NCBI GenBank assembly: GCA_026129765.1
Contig: JAHCHP010000002.1
Span: 62,001-126,000 of the forward strand
Direction of reading: 5' to 3'
Length of the DNA stretch: 64,000 nt
Source of the DNA: Fimbriimonadia bacterium
GTDB lineage: Bacteria > Armatimonadota > Fimbriimonadia > Fimbriimonadales > GBS-DC
Both the position numbers and the translations under genes were made by a program. The notes beneath the pieces were generated by a model. The model ran no database searches. It was not told where the DNA came from and saw only the letters and a list, made by a program, of their open reading frames with translations. Below are positions 36,121-45,191 of this stretch, piece by piece (position 1 is the first letter of the stretch; each line of letters starts with the position of its first letter).

Positions 36121-37302
36121 TCACGCCGATTTCAACAGGCGCGAGAAGTTCTCTTTGTCGATGGCGCGGCTGGCTGCTTCTTCATAGCTGATATAGCCGC
36201 CCCGGTGCAGATCGGCTAAACTGCGGTCCATGGTTTGCATGCCGGACTGAGCGTTTGTCTCAATCACCGAGTAAATTTGGTGGGTTTTTCCCTCACGCAC
36301 CAGGTTTCGGATAGCGGCATTCGCCACCATCACCTCCAGCGAGGCGATTCGCCCGCCACCGAGCATGGGGATCAACTGCTGCGCGAAGACGGCTTCTATC
36401 GTGTTTGCCAGCAGCACTCGAATCTGTTCCTGCTGATGAGGCGGGAAAACGTCGATAATTCGGTCTATGGTTTGGGGCGCGTTGCGCGTGTGCAAGGTCG
36501 CGAACACCAAATGTCCCGTTTCTGCCAGCGTCAAAGCGGCTTGAATGGTCTCTAAGTCGCGCATTTCGCCCACCAGAATGACATCAGGGTCTTCTCGCAA
36601 AACCGCCCGCAAGGCATTGTTAAACGATTCGGTGTCGGCATGCAGTTCGCGCTGGTTGATCATGGCGCGTTTGTGGGCATGCACGTACTCAATCGGGTCT
36701 TCAATGGTCATGATGTGGCAGGGGCGCGTCTGGTTGATCAGGTCAATCAGACAAGCCAGCGTAGTTGATTTACCGGAACCGGTCGGACCTGTGACCAGCA
36801 CCATCCCACTATGCTTTTTGATCACTTCATACACCATCGGCGGCAGGCGCAGGCTCTCAACACTCGGAATCTTGGTAGGGATCACGCGCATCGCTGCGCC
36901 AACCGACCCGCGCTGCATGTAGACGTTGAAGCGGAAACGCGCCAAGCCGGAAACACCATAGGCGAAATCCAGCTCATGATGACGCTCAAACTGTTCCAAT
37001 TGCGGGTCGGTCAGAACATCGTACACCAGTCGTTGAACGATTTCTGGTCGTAGACGCTCGTAGGGCAGCGGAGTCAAGTGTCCATTCAGGCGGATGGTGG
37101 GAGGCAGCCCTGTTGTGAGATGGAGATCAGAGCCGCCGCGCTCCACACATAGGCGCAGCAGGTCATCCAGCAACACATCGTCTAAGGTCTTCTCCTCTCC
37201 GACAACCTTCAGGTCAATATCGCCTGAGCTCATGACCTGTTGATCGTTTGCTTCCTGACTCGGCTCCAAGCCGACCAGTGTTCTCCAATCAAAATTCTCC
37301 AT
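36121..37302 (-). CDS. pilT: Type IV pilus retraction ATPase
   Basis: PilT powers pilus retraction. The 393-aa protein has Walker A VTGPTGSGKSTTLA, the Asp box TIEDPIEYVH, Walker B DPDVILVGEMRDLETIQAAL, the His box TGHLVFATLHTRNA and the PilT-specific AIRNLVREGKTHQI. The start at 37302 has GAGGAGG eight bases upstream. A roughly 50-residue N-terminal extension rich in Asp and Glu precedes the usual PAS-like domain. The pilB, pilD and minor pilin genes are elsewhere. Confidence 0.96.
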   Translation of the reverse strand: MENFDWRTLVGLEPSQEANDQQVMSSGDIDLKVVGEEKTLDDVLLDDLLRLCVERGGSDLHLTTGLPPTIRLNGHLTPLPYERLRPEIVQRLVYDVLTDPQLEQFERHHELDFAYGVSGLARFRFNVYMQRGSVGAAMRVIPTKIPSVESLRLPPMVYEVIKKHSGMVLVTGPTGSGKSTTLACLIDLINQTRPCHIMTIEDPIEYVHAHKRAMINQRELHADTESFNNALRAVLREDPDVILVGEMRDLETIQAALTLAETGHLVFATLHTRNAPQTIDRIIDVFPPHQQEQIRVLLANTIEAVFAQQLIPMLGGGRIASLEVMVANAAIRNLVREGKTHQIYSVIETNAQSGMQTMDRSLADLHRGGYISYEEAASRAIDKENFSRLLKSA

Positions 37303-37422
37303 GCTTTCCCTCCTCGCGATAACGCGACAAGCTGCTGCCAAATCGTAATTGTAGGAATCGCGACGGGGAACTTTACCGACATGAATACGGGGTTCAAACG
37401 CGGATGATGAATTCGCGCCGAT

Positions 37423-37451
37423 AAAAAAGGCTCAGTCGCCCTGCGGCGACT
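37423..37451 (-). terminator. Terminator-like hairpin in the pilT/thpR spacer
   Basis: On the minus strand AGTCGCC pairs with GGCGACT around a 4-nt loop, then GAGCC and six T (37428-37423). It may end transcription coming from thpR before pilT. Confidence 0.65.
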
Positions 37452-37465
37452 CAATCATCAAGCGT

Positions 37466-37550
37466 AGGGGCAGACCTATGTGTCTGCCCGATCAGAGGGC
37501 GCATACACAGGTGCGCCCCCTGTCACCCTGAGCGAAGCGAATGGGTCTGC
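37466..37550. repeat. Cluster of palindromic repeats
   Basis: Three elements lie in tandem: GGGCAGAC/GTCTGCCC (37468-37489), GGGCGCA/TGCGCCC (about 37498-37518), and a 30-bp sequence at 37521-37550 (TGTCACCCTGAGCG and on to ATGGGTCTGC). The last recurs inverted at 49259-49288 with one mismatch. The 482-bp spacer between pilT and thpR (37303-37784) holds only this cluster, a terminator and the gene remnant at 37523. Confidence 0.85.
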
Positions 37551-37711
37551 TTTTTTAGGCGGGATTCCGTGACTTCAGTCGTAATCTTCCGAAACAATGC
37601 CACTGCTACCGGCGTTGTGCCTGCTTTTGCCAACAGTTGGATGACGGGACAATCTGCCGGTAATCCGAAAGTCGCGCCGAGTTCTTTTGAAGAGAGTTCA
37701 GGTGAATGCAT
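37523..37711 (-). pseudogene. Internally deleted copy of the gene at 48714
   Basis: The 62-codon frame starts MHSPELSSKELGATFGLPAD, nearly identical to the start of the 151-aa protein at 48714, including the AGGAGGC-ACAATCGATGCA start region. After about 28 codons it jumps to sequence matching the 3' end and flank of that gene (GCCGGTAGCAGTGGCATTG is shared with about 49163-49181, in another frame). About 350 bp between short GTTG-C-AAGC matches are missing. The frame ends inside the shared 30-bp repeat. It is a deletion derivative, probably non-functional. Confidence 0.85.
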
Positions 37712-37784
37712 CGATTGTCGCCTCCTGCGCCGGCAGTTTGCAAAATGACCTTCGTTTCATCCAATTTTCTTTACTTTTCCCTGC

Positions 37785-38348
37785 TTAAGATTGAGAAAAA
37801 TCGAAACGCTCTATTTCCGTGTAAGCCGCGCCGGAAGGCTTGAGTTGGCTTTCCATCAAACTGAGCGAATGAACGCTTTGTGATGGGAGCGCGGAAGAAT
37901 CTACCGCTTCTATCGGCTCTTGTAAACTACCTATCTGCACCTTGAATCGCGCAAGCGTCAAGTGAGGGTGAAAGCGCTTCTTTTCGATGGAAAAGGCGCG
38001 TTGAGAGAGCGCGTCCGCTAAGGCTCGATAGACCGCTTCAAGCGACTCGGAGCCCGTTTGCGCGCCGATCCACAGCACGCGAGGACGGGCATAAGTAGGA
38101 AACACGCCTAATCCTCCTATTTGAAACTGGAAGGGCTTGAGGCGAGAAGCGGCTTCGCGCCCCGCCTCTTGCGCCAAGACTGCCTGTTCCGGGGAGACCT
38201 CGCCCAGAAAGTGAAGCGTGTAATGAAAATTCTCAGGCTTGACCCAAGCCGCGCGTTTCAAGGGCAAGCGCATTTTCAATTGAGTTTGGATGTCAGCGAT
38301 TTGTTCGCGCGCTAACTGATCTATGAGGACTGCGAAAAAGAGGCGCAT
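37785..38348 (-). CDS. thpR: RNA 2',3'-cyclic phosphodiesterase (2H family)
   Basis: The 187-aa protein starts MRLFFAVLIDQLAREQIADI and carries the two HxTx motifs, HYTLHFLG and HPHLTLARF, that form the 2H phosphoesterase site. It hydrolyses 2',3'-cyclic phosphate RNA ends. The ATG at 38348 overlaps the end of cinA by 28 bp; AAGGAGG lies 17 bases upstream. cinA-thpR pairing is common in bacteria. Confidence 0.92.
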   Translation of the reverse strand: MRLFFAVLIDQLAREQIADIQTQLKMRLPLKRAAWVKPENFHYTLHFLGEVSPEQAVLAQEAGREAASRLKPFQFQIGGLGVFPTYARPRVLWIGAQTGSESLEAVYRALADALSQRAFSIEKKRFHPHLTLARFKVQIGSLQEPIEAVDSSALPSQSVHSLSLMESQLKPSGAAYTEIERFDFSQS

Positions 38349-39583
38349 CCGTCCGCTAAAATCCCCCTCCTTAATAGGATCAACGCGCTGTGAGCCGCGC
38401 GCCATTTGATGGCTTGGCGGTCCCCGATAAACTTGAACTCTTTGACGACGGTCGTCTCAGGATCAGCCAAACCGATATAGACCAGCCCGACCGGTTTTTC
38501 TGGCGAACCTCCTTCTGGACCGGCAATGCCGGTAATCCCAATGCCCCAATGCGCGTGAAGGCGGGTACGCGCGCCCTCTGCCATTGCGCGCGCGGTGGGT
38601 TCGCTGACCGCGCCAAACTCGCGCAAGGTCGACTCAGGAACGCCCAACAACGACATTTTGAGGGCATTGCTATAAGAGACCACGCCCCCCACAAAAAACT
38701 CAGAGCTGCCAGAAACGTCGGTGATCCGGCTGCCCAACAGCCCGCCTGTGCAAGATTCGGCGGTGGCTAAAGTCTGCTTCCGATCCCACAATAGTTGCGC
38801 GACCGCCTCTTCCAAACGCATCTCATCGATGCCATAAATGAAATCGCCTAAACGCTCCCGCAGTTCCGCTTCCCGCTCAGCAATCAAGCGGTCCGCCTCC
38901 GCGATTTGGTCGGCGCGAGCCGTGATGCGCAGATGCACTTCGCCAGTATGCGCTAAAGGCGCGACCGTAGGGTTATCCGACTTCAATAGGTCGCGCACCC
39001 GGTCTTCCACCATGGCTTCTCCCAGCCCAGCGATTCGCAGAACCCGCGAACGAATCACTGCGCCGCCTGTTTTCTGCGCTAAGAAGGGAATCACATGTTC
39101 CAACGCCATCGGTTTGAACTCAATGGGCGGTCCGGGCAGCGCAAACAAAATCTTGCCGTCCTTTTCCACGCGCAGCCCTGGCGCGGTCCCGTGCGGGTTC
39201 GGTATCGGCTTAGAGCTTGGCAGACGCTGCGCCTGTCGGTATTGGCTTTGGGTCATCGGGTAGCCCCGCGACTCGAATAAATGTTTCAACTGTTCGGCAA
39301 TCGCCTCATCCACAATAAGCGGTTCACCCATCGCGGCAGCAATCCCTTCACGGGTCAAATCGTCTTCGGTGGGTCCTAAACCGCCAATCGTGATAACGAC
39401 ATCGGCGCGCTCCAACGCCTCTGAAATTGTCGCGGTGACTCGCTCCAAGTTGTCGCCCACCGTGGCTCGGCGATAGACCCCGATGCCTATTTCCGCCAAC
39501 CGCTGGCTGATGAAAGCGGCATCGGAATCGACAATCTGCCCCAGCAGCAGTTCCGTGCCAATCGATACCACTTCCGCTTTCAT
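38321..39583 (-). CDS. cinA: CinA: nicotinamide-nucleotide amidohydrolase family
   Basis: The 420-aa protein joins an N-terminal MoCF/ADP-ribose pyrophosphatase domain (SIGTELLLGQIVDSDAAFIS, GGLGPTEDDLTREGI, PNPHGTAPG, LPGPPIEF) to a C-terminal CinA/PncC amidohydrolase domain (TLATAESCTGGLLGSRITDV, FFVGGVVSYSNALK, GITGIAGPEGGSPEKPVGLV). It recycles NMN and hydrolyses ADP-ribose, and is linked to competence in some bacteria. The gene overlaps its upstream neighbour by four bases. Confidence 0.95.
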   Translation of the reverse strand: MKAEVVSIGTELLLGQIVDSDAAFISQRLAEIGIGVYRRATVGDNLERVTATISEALERADVVITIGGLGPTEDDLTREGIAAAMGEPLIVDEAIAEQLKHLFESRGYPMTQSQYRQAQRLPSSKPIPNPHGTAPGLRVEKDGKILFALPGPPIEFKPMALEHVIPFLAQKTGGAVIRSRVLRIAGLGEAMVEDRVRDLLKSDNPTVAPLAHTGEVHLRITARADQIAEADRLIAEREAELRERLGDFIYGIDEMRLEEAVAQLLWDRKQTLATAESCTGGLLGSRITDVSGSSEFFVGGVVSYSNALKMSLLGVPESTLREFGAVSEPTARAMAEGARTRLHAHWGIGITGIAGPEGGSPEKPVGLVYIGLADPETTVVKEFKFIGDRQAIKWRAAHSALILLRRGILADGCASFSQSS

Positions 39584-40359
39584 ATAATCAGGCTCTCCAG
39601 ATAGCGTTTGCTGAACAGAATCCCGCGATAGTACCGCTCCCCGCTCCAGGTTTCGCTGTGAGGCTCCAGGTTGATGTCGCCCGTGTAGTTATGCATATAA
39701 AGCAGCGCAAAAAGGCTTTTCCAATCGATCTGATCTAAACCTGCGGGCGGGTCATAGCAGGGTTTGCCCCCGACTTTCAGACCGCCTTTCGCATGCGCAT
39801 GGATGAATTTATGCCCGTAATCGCGCGCATGCTGCAAGTAATCATGATCGTCATAAAAGGGGTGAGAAGGATCAAACTTGATTCCGACCGTCGGCAACTT
39901 GTCCATCACGATATCCCACGCCAGCGGTCCCGTGATATGATTTGTCCAATGGCAATTATAGAAAGCAAATTGCAATCCCTTGCTTTCGGCATAATCCACC
40001 ATCGGCTTCAGAATCTCGCAGGCGAAAGACGCTTTGAACTCCGTCACCTGCTCCGGGTTATCGCCGCCCCCTGTCATCATCACCTTCGCGCCAAAGAAAG
40101 CGCAGAGATCGATGACGCGCTTCAGTTCATCTAAACAGATGGCGCGTTCGGCTTCGTCATGGCTGATGAAGTTACGCCCCCATAAGCCCATCGCGTTGAT
40201 CTCGATGCCATGTTTCTCCAGGCTTGTTCTATAACTCTCTTTGCGGGTCTCCCAAGCATGCAGGTCTTGATGAACGTTGATCTCTAAGCACGGGATGCGG
40301 TTCTCGCGAGCAAACTCCAAATCTACTTCGGTTCCGTTAGTAATCAATCCGATTCGCAT
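39580..40359 (-). CDS. Sugar phosphate isomerase/epimerase (AP2Ec TIM barrel)
   Basis: The 259-aa protein has the xylose isomerase-like TIM-barrel pattern: GLITNGTEVDLEFARENRIP, GAKVMMTGGGDNPEQVTEFK, GLQFAFYNCHWTNHI, GIKFDPSHPFYDDHDYLQHA, FIHAHAKGGLKVGGKP and DINLEPHSETW. Metal ligands are likely among the Asp, His and Glu of these strand ends. The substrate is not identifiable. It is translationally coupled to cinA. Confidence 0.82.
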   Translation of the reverse strand: MRIGLITNGTEVDLEFARENRIPCLEINVHQDLHAWETRKESYRTSLEKHGIEINAMGLWGRNFISHDEAERAICLDELKRVIDLCAFFGAKVMMTGGGDNPEQVTEFKASFACEILKPMVDYAESKGLQFAFYNCHWTNHITGPLAWDIVMDKLPTVGIKFDPSHPFYDDHDYLQHARDYGHKFIHAHAKGGLKVGGKPCYDPPAGLDQIDWKSLFALLYMHNYTGDINLEPHSETWSGERYYRGILFSKRYLESLII

Positions 40360-40375
40360 ATCGGAATGAGTATAC

Positions 40376-41506
40376 TCAATTCTCGGCGCGAAGCAGTTGT
40401 TCGTTAGGAATCTCGGGCTGCGGGTCCGGCGCGCGCATCAAGGTTTCCGCTTCTGCCTCTTCGGTCGGAGCGCGCATCAAGGTTCGAGCCTCTGCCCGGC
40501 GCGCCACCTGATCGCGCAAGGCAGGCAATACGGCTGCCGCCTGGTTTCGCAACGCTTCCGCATGCCGGGAATTTTGCGCAAACGACTCCAGTGCCTCCAC
40601 CGCTTGCTCATCGCCAATCACGGCTAATCCGCGAATGAGCGCGCTCTGGAACACTGCGTCCTCATGGTCTAACAGCTCAGTCAAGGCTTCCATCTGTTCT
40701 GGCGTCAATGCGACAAACTTTTCTTGATTCAGTTGATCCATCAACGGATGTAATGCTTTTACCGCGTCCTTGCGCAAACGCGGGTCTCGCGCGCATAACG
40801 CCAACGCGCCAATCGCTTTTGGGTCCTGTATCACTTGCAGGGCTTCCACCGAGTTCTTAAGAAAGTGCGTCCAGCGGTTCAACGCCCACAAAGCGACCAT
40901 ACCTTGCCCTATACCCCATGCCATCCCGCCTATGTTCTTGAAACCAGTGAGCCAAATAAATCCCACAATCAGCGCGATAACCCCGCCAATCAAGGCAGGG
41001 CGGAGAAATCGCCATTTACGATCTTGGGCGGTTCGCTCCAGTAGGGTGTGGATCAGCGGTTCTGTGCCTTGGGGGGCTTTCAGCGCAGCCAGCGCGTTTA
41101 CTGCGCTCGCTGCCACTTCGTCATTTTTGCACTTCAGCAGCCGAGTCAGCACGCTGGTGGCGCGCTCATCTCTCATTTCTCGCAAAATAGTGATGCTAAA
41201 CAGGAAACCATTATTGCGGTTTGACTGCCCGTTCCAATCGTTGGCAGCATTAGAGAGCTTATCTGCCTTATCCCAAAAACGGCTTTTCAGTTCATCAAAA
41301 ATCTTTTCAGACAATGGCGGCGATTGTTTCACGACGTGGATCAAGGCTGCAGCGGCGTTTGCGCTCAGTTTCTTGTCTTTGTTCTCCAGCCACTCTACCA
41401 GCCAATAGATCGTTTCAACCGGCTGATCGCCTAAAGAGTCTGCCGTCACCTCTGGCAACCACGCCTGCGATTTGAGGCGATCACGCAACTGTTCTTTTGA
41501 AAGCAT
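40376..41506 (-). CDS. HEAT-repeat protein with membrane segment
   Basis: The 376-aa protein has alpha-helical repeats at both ends (ATSVLTRLLKCKNDEVAASA, LAVIGDEQAVEALESFAQNS). The middle holds one or two hydrophobic stretches (PALIGGVIALIVGFIWLTG; IGGMAWGIGQGMVALWALN). The C-terminus has a short duplicated motif (ARTLMRAPTEEAE, AETLMRAPDPQPE). It probably presents HEAT-like scaffolds at the inner membrane; no enzymatic motif is seen. Confidence 0.7.
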   Translation of the reverse strand: MLSKEQLRDRLKSQAWLPEVTADSLGDQPVETIYWLVEWLENKDKKLSANAAAALIHVVKQSPPLSEKIFDELKSRFWDKADKLSNAANDWNGQSNRNNGFLFSITILREMRDERATSVLTRLLKCKNDEVAASAVNALAALKAPQGTEPLIHTLLERTAQDRKWRFLRPALIGGVIALIVGFIWLTGFKNIGGMAWGIGQGMVALWALNRWTHFLKNSVEALQVIQDPKAIGALALCARDPRLRKDAVKALHPLMDQLNQEKFVALTPEQMEALTELLDHEDAVFQSALIRGLAVIGDEQAVEALESFAQNSRHAEALRNQAAAVLPALRDQVARRAEARTLMRAPTEEAEAETLMRAPDPQPEIPNEQLLRAEN

Positions 41507-41566
41507 TATTGTTCCGTCCCAAGAACTTATACAATATCTGATAAAGCATTGGTTCCCGCCTAAAAT

Positions 41567-42889
41567 TCAGATTTGAGACATCCCGTTCCACATCCCAATC
41601 AAATAGAAAGAGCCTGTGATCAAGATCAGGTCACCGGGCTGCGCGCGGTTCAGGGCATCTTGGAATGCCTGCAGAGGGTCCGACTGCAATGTGATTTTGC
41701 TCCACTCTGATTCGGGAGCATAAGCCAACAGTTCTTCAGGAAAGTAGGCGCGCTTATAGTCGGTTCGCGTCAAAATCACTTCTGACGCCAAAGGCAAGAG
41801 CGTTTCCAGCGTTTCGCGCGGGTCATGGGGCTTGAACATCCCAAACACCAAAATCAGCCTTTTGTAGGTAAACAGTTTGGGAAGGGTCTGGGTAAGCGCG
41901 CGGATCGCCTCCGCGTTATGCGCGCCATCCAAAACAATCAGCGGGTTCTCCCGAACGACCTGCAGCCTGCCGGGCAAATGCGCGGAAGCAACCCCTTGCT
42001 GGATGGCTGAATCCGAGATTTGCCATCCCCGTTCGCGCAAACAGAGGGCTGCGCCAAGAGCGCACGCCGCATTGGAGCGTTGATAGCCGCCAATCAGTTG
42101 GGGATGGAGTTCCAGCAAGCCGCCCTGCCACTCCACGCGGAGCGATGAATCGGTAGGCGAGTCGATGGGAGAGTAGCGTAGTTCTCTTTCAAGCGAACTA
42201 TTCTCAACACGCGCCTCCTTAGGCTGTATCCATGTGATGGGAACCGACCGTCGATTCGCCAACTGGGTCAACAATTCCCTCGCAGTGGGTGGAGAAACCG
42301 CGCAAACAGCGGGTCTGCCCGATTTGAGAATCGCGCCCTTTTCATAGGCGATGTCATGAGGGGTTGGACCTAACCGATCTGTGTGATCCAAACCGATACT
42401 GGTGATGACGCTCACTTCAGGAACCATCACATTGGTTGCGTCCAGACGCCCGCCCAGCCCCGTTTCCATCACCGCGAAATCCACATTTTGCTCGGCGAAA
42501 TAGGCATACGCGAGCGCGGTCTTCAGCTCAAACTCTGTCACCTGCCCATACTCCGTATCCCGCAATCGCTCAATCACCGGTTGGCATGCCGCCACCCAGC
42601 GCGCCAAATCGTCTTGGGGGATCAATTGCCCATTCAGTTGAATGCGTTCCCGCAAATCAAACACATAGGGCGAAAAGTAGGAGCCGGTACGATAGCCAGC
42701 GGCAGAGAGAATCGAGGCGATGAAAGCCGTTGTAGACCCCTTTCCGTTGGTCCCCGCGATATGAATCACTTTCAGCCGTTCTTGGGGATCGCCCAACAAG
42801 CGCAGGAATTGACGCATCCGCGCATTGCCCATGCGCCAACCATACAGGTTCAGGCTTCCGAGATAGTCGACCGCTTGTTCGTAGGTCAT
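41567..42889 (-). CDS. folC: Folylpolyglutamate synthase / dihydrofolate synthase
   Basis: FolC adds glutamates to folates. The 440-aa protein has the ATP loop IAGTNGKGSTTAFIASIL, FSPYVFDLRERIQLNGQ, METGLGGRLDATN, SIGLDHTDRLGPTPHDIAYE, KGAILKSG and VLDGAHNAEAI. The start at 42889 (MTYEQAVDYLGSL) matches the family; no SD is evident, so reinitiation from cmk (stop 26 bp upstream) is possible. Confidence 0.94.
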   Translation of the reverse strand: MTYEQAVDYLGSLNLYGWRMGNARMRQFLRLLGDPQERLKVIHIAGTNGKGSTTAFIASILSAAGYRTGSYFSPYVFDLRERIQLNGQLIPQDDLARWVAACQPVIERLRDTEYGQVTEFELKTALAYAYFAEQNVDFAVMETGLGGRLDATNVMVPEVSVITSIGLDHTDRLGPTPHDIAYEKGAILKSGRPAVCAVSPPTARELLTQLANRRSVPITWIQPKEARVENSSLERELRYSPIDSPTDSSLRVEWQGGLLELHPQLIGGYQRSNAACALGAALCLRERGWQISDSAIQQGVASAHLPGRLQVVRENPLIVLDGAHNAEAIRALTQTLPKLFTYKRLILVFGMFKPHDPRETLETLLPLASEVILTRTDYKRAYFPEELLAYAPESEWSKITLQSDPLQAFQDALNRAQPGDLILITGSFYLIGMWNGMSQI

Positions 42890-42915
42890 AGAAGGTGAAA
42901 TGGGGTGAGGAGCAG

Positions 42916-43599
42916 TTAAGCCATCGCGCGCTGCCAATATTGAAGCGCGAGTTGAACCGTCTGATCCACATCCAAATGATCGTTCTCGATCAAAATCACG
43001 CCTTCGGCTTGTTGCAGGGGCGAGTCGGCTCGACTGCTGTCCCGCAGGTCGCGTTCCTTGATCTCAGCCAATACCTGCTCATAAGGCGTATCGATTCCCC
43101 GCGCTTGCCATTCTTGGAATCGACGGCGCGCGCGCGTTTCGGGCGAGGCGGTCAAAAAGAGTCGCAGGCAGGCGTCGGGAAAAACCACGGTGGTGGTATC
43201 ACGCCCCTCTGCCACAATGCCTTCCGCGCGCGAAGCGAAAGCGCGCTGCTGTGCCACTAAAGCTTTACGCACCGGGGAAAAGACCGAAATTTTGGATGCC
43301 AACGAACTGATTTCTGGGCGGCGGATCGCTTCAGACACATCCTCCCCATTCAGCAGTGTTCTCTGTGCTTGATCGCGCATTTCAAAGCTGATTTCTATCT
43401 GTTTCGCTTGCTGGGCGATGCCCTCTCCGTCGTCCTCCGCCAAACCCAAACGAGTCGCATGCAAGGCAAGCGCGCGATACATCGCGCCTGTATCCAGATA
43501 GAAGAACTGAAGCGATTGCGCCAGCCGTTGGGCAAGGGTACTTTTGCCCGATCCGGCTGGTCCGTCAATCGCGATGGCTTTCAAGCAGTCTTTCTTCAC
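42916..43599 (-). CDS. cmk: Cytidylate kinase
   Basis: The 227-aa (d)CMP kinase has the P-loop AIDGPAGSGKSTLAQRLAQS, LDTGAMYRALAL, and VAEGRDTTTVVFPDACLRLF with the usual REL-type C-terminal segment. Most relatives read GRDIGTVVFP; here it is GRDTTTVVFP. It lies nine bp downstream of the DUF4332 gene's stop and upstream of folC. Confidence 0.93.
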   Translation of the reverse strand: MKKDCLKAIAIDGPAGSGKSTLAQRLAQSLQFFYLDTGAMYRALALHATRLGLAEDDGEGIAQQAKQIEISFEMRDQAQRTLLNGEDVSEAIRRPEISSLASKISVFSPVRKALVAQQRAFASRAEGIVAEGRDTTTVVFPDACLRLFLTASPETRARRRFQEWQARGIDTPYEQVLAEIKERDLRDSSRADSPLQQAEGVILIENDHLDVDQTVQLALQYWQRAMA

Positions 43600-43607
43600 A
43601 AGCGGAG

Positions 43608-44012
43608 TTAGTGTGTTACAACCCGTGGAAGCGATTTGGCTTGATCAACCCAACTGGTCACTTCAGATAAGGAAGGAACACGGTTGACCAGGTTTTTCTG
43701 CGCGTTGACCTCTTCCAGTTTCGCGTGCAAGTTCTCAGGGTTGCGCTGCGCCAGTTCAGGAACGCTATCCACGCCCGCATGCTCCAGCAAATCGGCGTAT
43801 TGTGTTCCGATACCGCTGATTCGCGCTAAGTCGGCGCGGTTTACCCAATTAAGGATATGGGTCTCGGAAATGCCTGTTTTTTCAGCCAAGGCTTGGCGCC
43901 CGGTTTTGTCTTTGCCTGCTTCCAGCAAGCCTTCAATCGTTCCAATACCAGATTCAGTTAATTTCGCGGCGTAGACTTCGCCGATACCTTCAATATCAAC
44001 AATATTAGCCAT
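43608..44012 (-). CDS. DUF4332 helix-hairpin-helix protein
   Basis: The 134-aa protein has two HhH units (DIEGIGEVYAAKLTESGIGT and ISGIGTQYADLLEHAGVDSV), the DUF4332 layout, related to DNA-binding hairpins. NRADLARISGIG and ELAQRNPENLHAKLEEVNAQ are standard. A nucleic-acid or scaffold role is inferred. An SD-like GGAGA lies ahead of the start. Confidence 0.85.
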   Translation of the reverse strand: MANIVDIEGIGEVYAAKLTESGIGTIEGLLEAGKDKTGRQALAEKTGISETHILNWVNRADLARISGIGTQYADLLEHAGVDSVPELAQRNPENLHAKLEEVNAQKNLVNRVPSLSEVTSWVDQAKSLPRVVTH

Positions 44013-44102
44013 AATTTTTCATCTCCTCTCAGCATAAATAGCCGCCGTCAATTATACCTGAGCGACGACTTTAGGATATCCCATTTTTTGCCAAAATCGA
44101 GT

Positions 44103-44108
44103 TATAAT
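44103..44108 (+). promoter_or_regulatory. Candidate -10 of the prepilin gene
   Basis: Perfect TATAAT about 40 bases before the ATG at 44147; no convincing -35. Confidence 0.35.
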
Positions 44109-44146
44109 ATGAAGGTATTAAATCTGGTATTTTTTGCGGGGTTCTC

Positions 44147-44911
44147 ATGATAAATCGTTACATCTTACGTTCACAGCGCGCATTTACGCTGATTGAGTTG
44201 TTGGTGGTGATCGCGATCATCGCGATTTTAGCCGCCATCCTGTTCCCTGTTTTCGCGCAGGCGCGAGAAAAAGGCAGGCAGACCGCCTGCGCCTCCAACA
44301 CTCGTCAAATCGCGATGGCGTTCTATCAATACACGATGGATTTTGACGAAACTTTCCCTATCGAGAGCTACAGCCTGAACATGTGCGGTCCGGTCTGGGT
44401 CGATATGCTGATGCCTTATGTGAAAAACGCCGATGTGTTCCACTGCCCATCGATTGAGCGGCGGGTCAATCCGACCTCTGCCCATTGCGGAGCCAACGAG
44501 CAGGCGCGTACCGCCTTTTGGACCAACGCCTACTTGCACCGGTTTTTCCCGCGGGGCTGGCCCAACCGTAACGCCTTCACGCCCCTGACCTGGGCGCAGA
44601 TTCCTCATACCGCCTCTACCATCGCTTTCTGCGAAGGGGACGTTTCTTGGGGACACCGGGGGCATTTCATCAATCCAACCAACCCGGCAACCTACGCCTG
44701 GATGAGACAGCACTTTCCTGCCCTGACTCGCCGAACCGATAACCGCCATATGGAGGGAGGTAACTATCCCTTCATCGACGGACATGCCAAATGGCTGCGT
44801 CCCGATCAGGTCCGAACCACAGCAGCCTATAATGCGGGCGATCCTGATGTGGAAAGCGGCGGGTTTAACCTCCCGCGCAACGACGGGCAGAATCCTTGGT
44901 TCCGTCCTTAG
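44147..44911 (+). CDS. DUF1559 type IV prepilin-like protein
   Basis: The 254-aa protein opens with a class III signal (QRAFTLIELLVVIAIIAILA). Cleavage before Phe would have Ala, not Gly, at -1, as often seen in Armatimonadota. Next comes LFPVFAQAREKGRQTACASN, then a globular part ending in the H-X9-DG motif (His in NRHMEGG, Asp-Gly in FIDGHAKWL). These abundant pseudopilins probably use the type II/IV assembly machinery. Their function is unknown. Confidence 0.92.
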   Translation: MINRYILRSQRAFTLIELLVVIAIIAILAAILFPVFAQAREKGRQTACASNTRQIAMAFYQYTMDFDETFPIESYSLNMCGPVWVDMLMPYVKNADVFHCPSIERRVNPTSAHCGANEQARTAFWTNAYLHRFFPRGWPNRNAFTPLTWAQIPHTASTIAFCEGDVSWGHRGHFINPTNPATYAWMRQHFPALTRRTDNRHMEGGNYPFIDGHAKWLRPDQVRTTAAYNAGDPDVESGGFNLPRNDGQNPWFRP

Positions 44912-44936
44912 ATATGCGGGTTCTACTTAACGCGGT

Positions 44937-44965
44937 TTCAACGGCTTAAGCGGTAAGGGTATAAT
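44937..44965 (+). promoter_or_regulatory. Promoter of hicBA
   Basis: TTCAAC (-35, weak) and a perfect TATAAT (44960-44965) are separated by 17 bp, with a GCTTAAGC palindrome at 44944-44951 in the spacer that could be an autorepression operator. Confidence 0.55.
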
Positions 44966-44984
44966 TTGGGCAGGAGACAATTTT

Positions 44985-45191
44985 ATGCGCTACAAAGTGT
45001 TCTTAGAAAAGTCGGATGAAGGATATGCTGTTTGGTGTCCTGGATTGCCAGGTTGTTGGTCTCAAGGCGAGACTGAAGAGGAAGCGCTTCAAAACATCCG
45101 TGATGCTATTGAGGAGTATTTGGCGGTCGCTTCAATTTTGTCGCCAAACGCAGAAGCCCGGGAAGTGGAGGTTGCATTTACTGGTGCCTAA
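44985..45191 (+). CDS. hicB: HicB-like antitoxin
   Basis: The 68-aa protein RYKVFLEKSDEGYAVWCPGL, PGCWSQGETEEEALQNIRDA is the degenerate RNase H-like HicB fold that neutralises HicA. It lacks the C-terminal HTH or RHH DNA-binding domain of longer HicB proteins. AGGAGA precedes the ATG. It overlaps the toxin gene by eight bases and comes first, the reverse of the E. coli order. Confidence 0.88.
   Translation: MRYKVFLEKSDEGYAVWCPGLPGCWSQGETEEEALQNIRDAIEEYLAVASILSPNAEAREVEVAFTGA

Noticed and set aside
37523..37711. Independent 62-aa gene
   Set aside because: Only its first 28 codons match the paralog; the rest is out-of-frame 3' flank and repeat sequence, so it is called a pseudogene.
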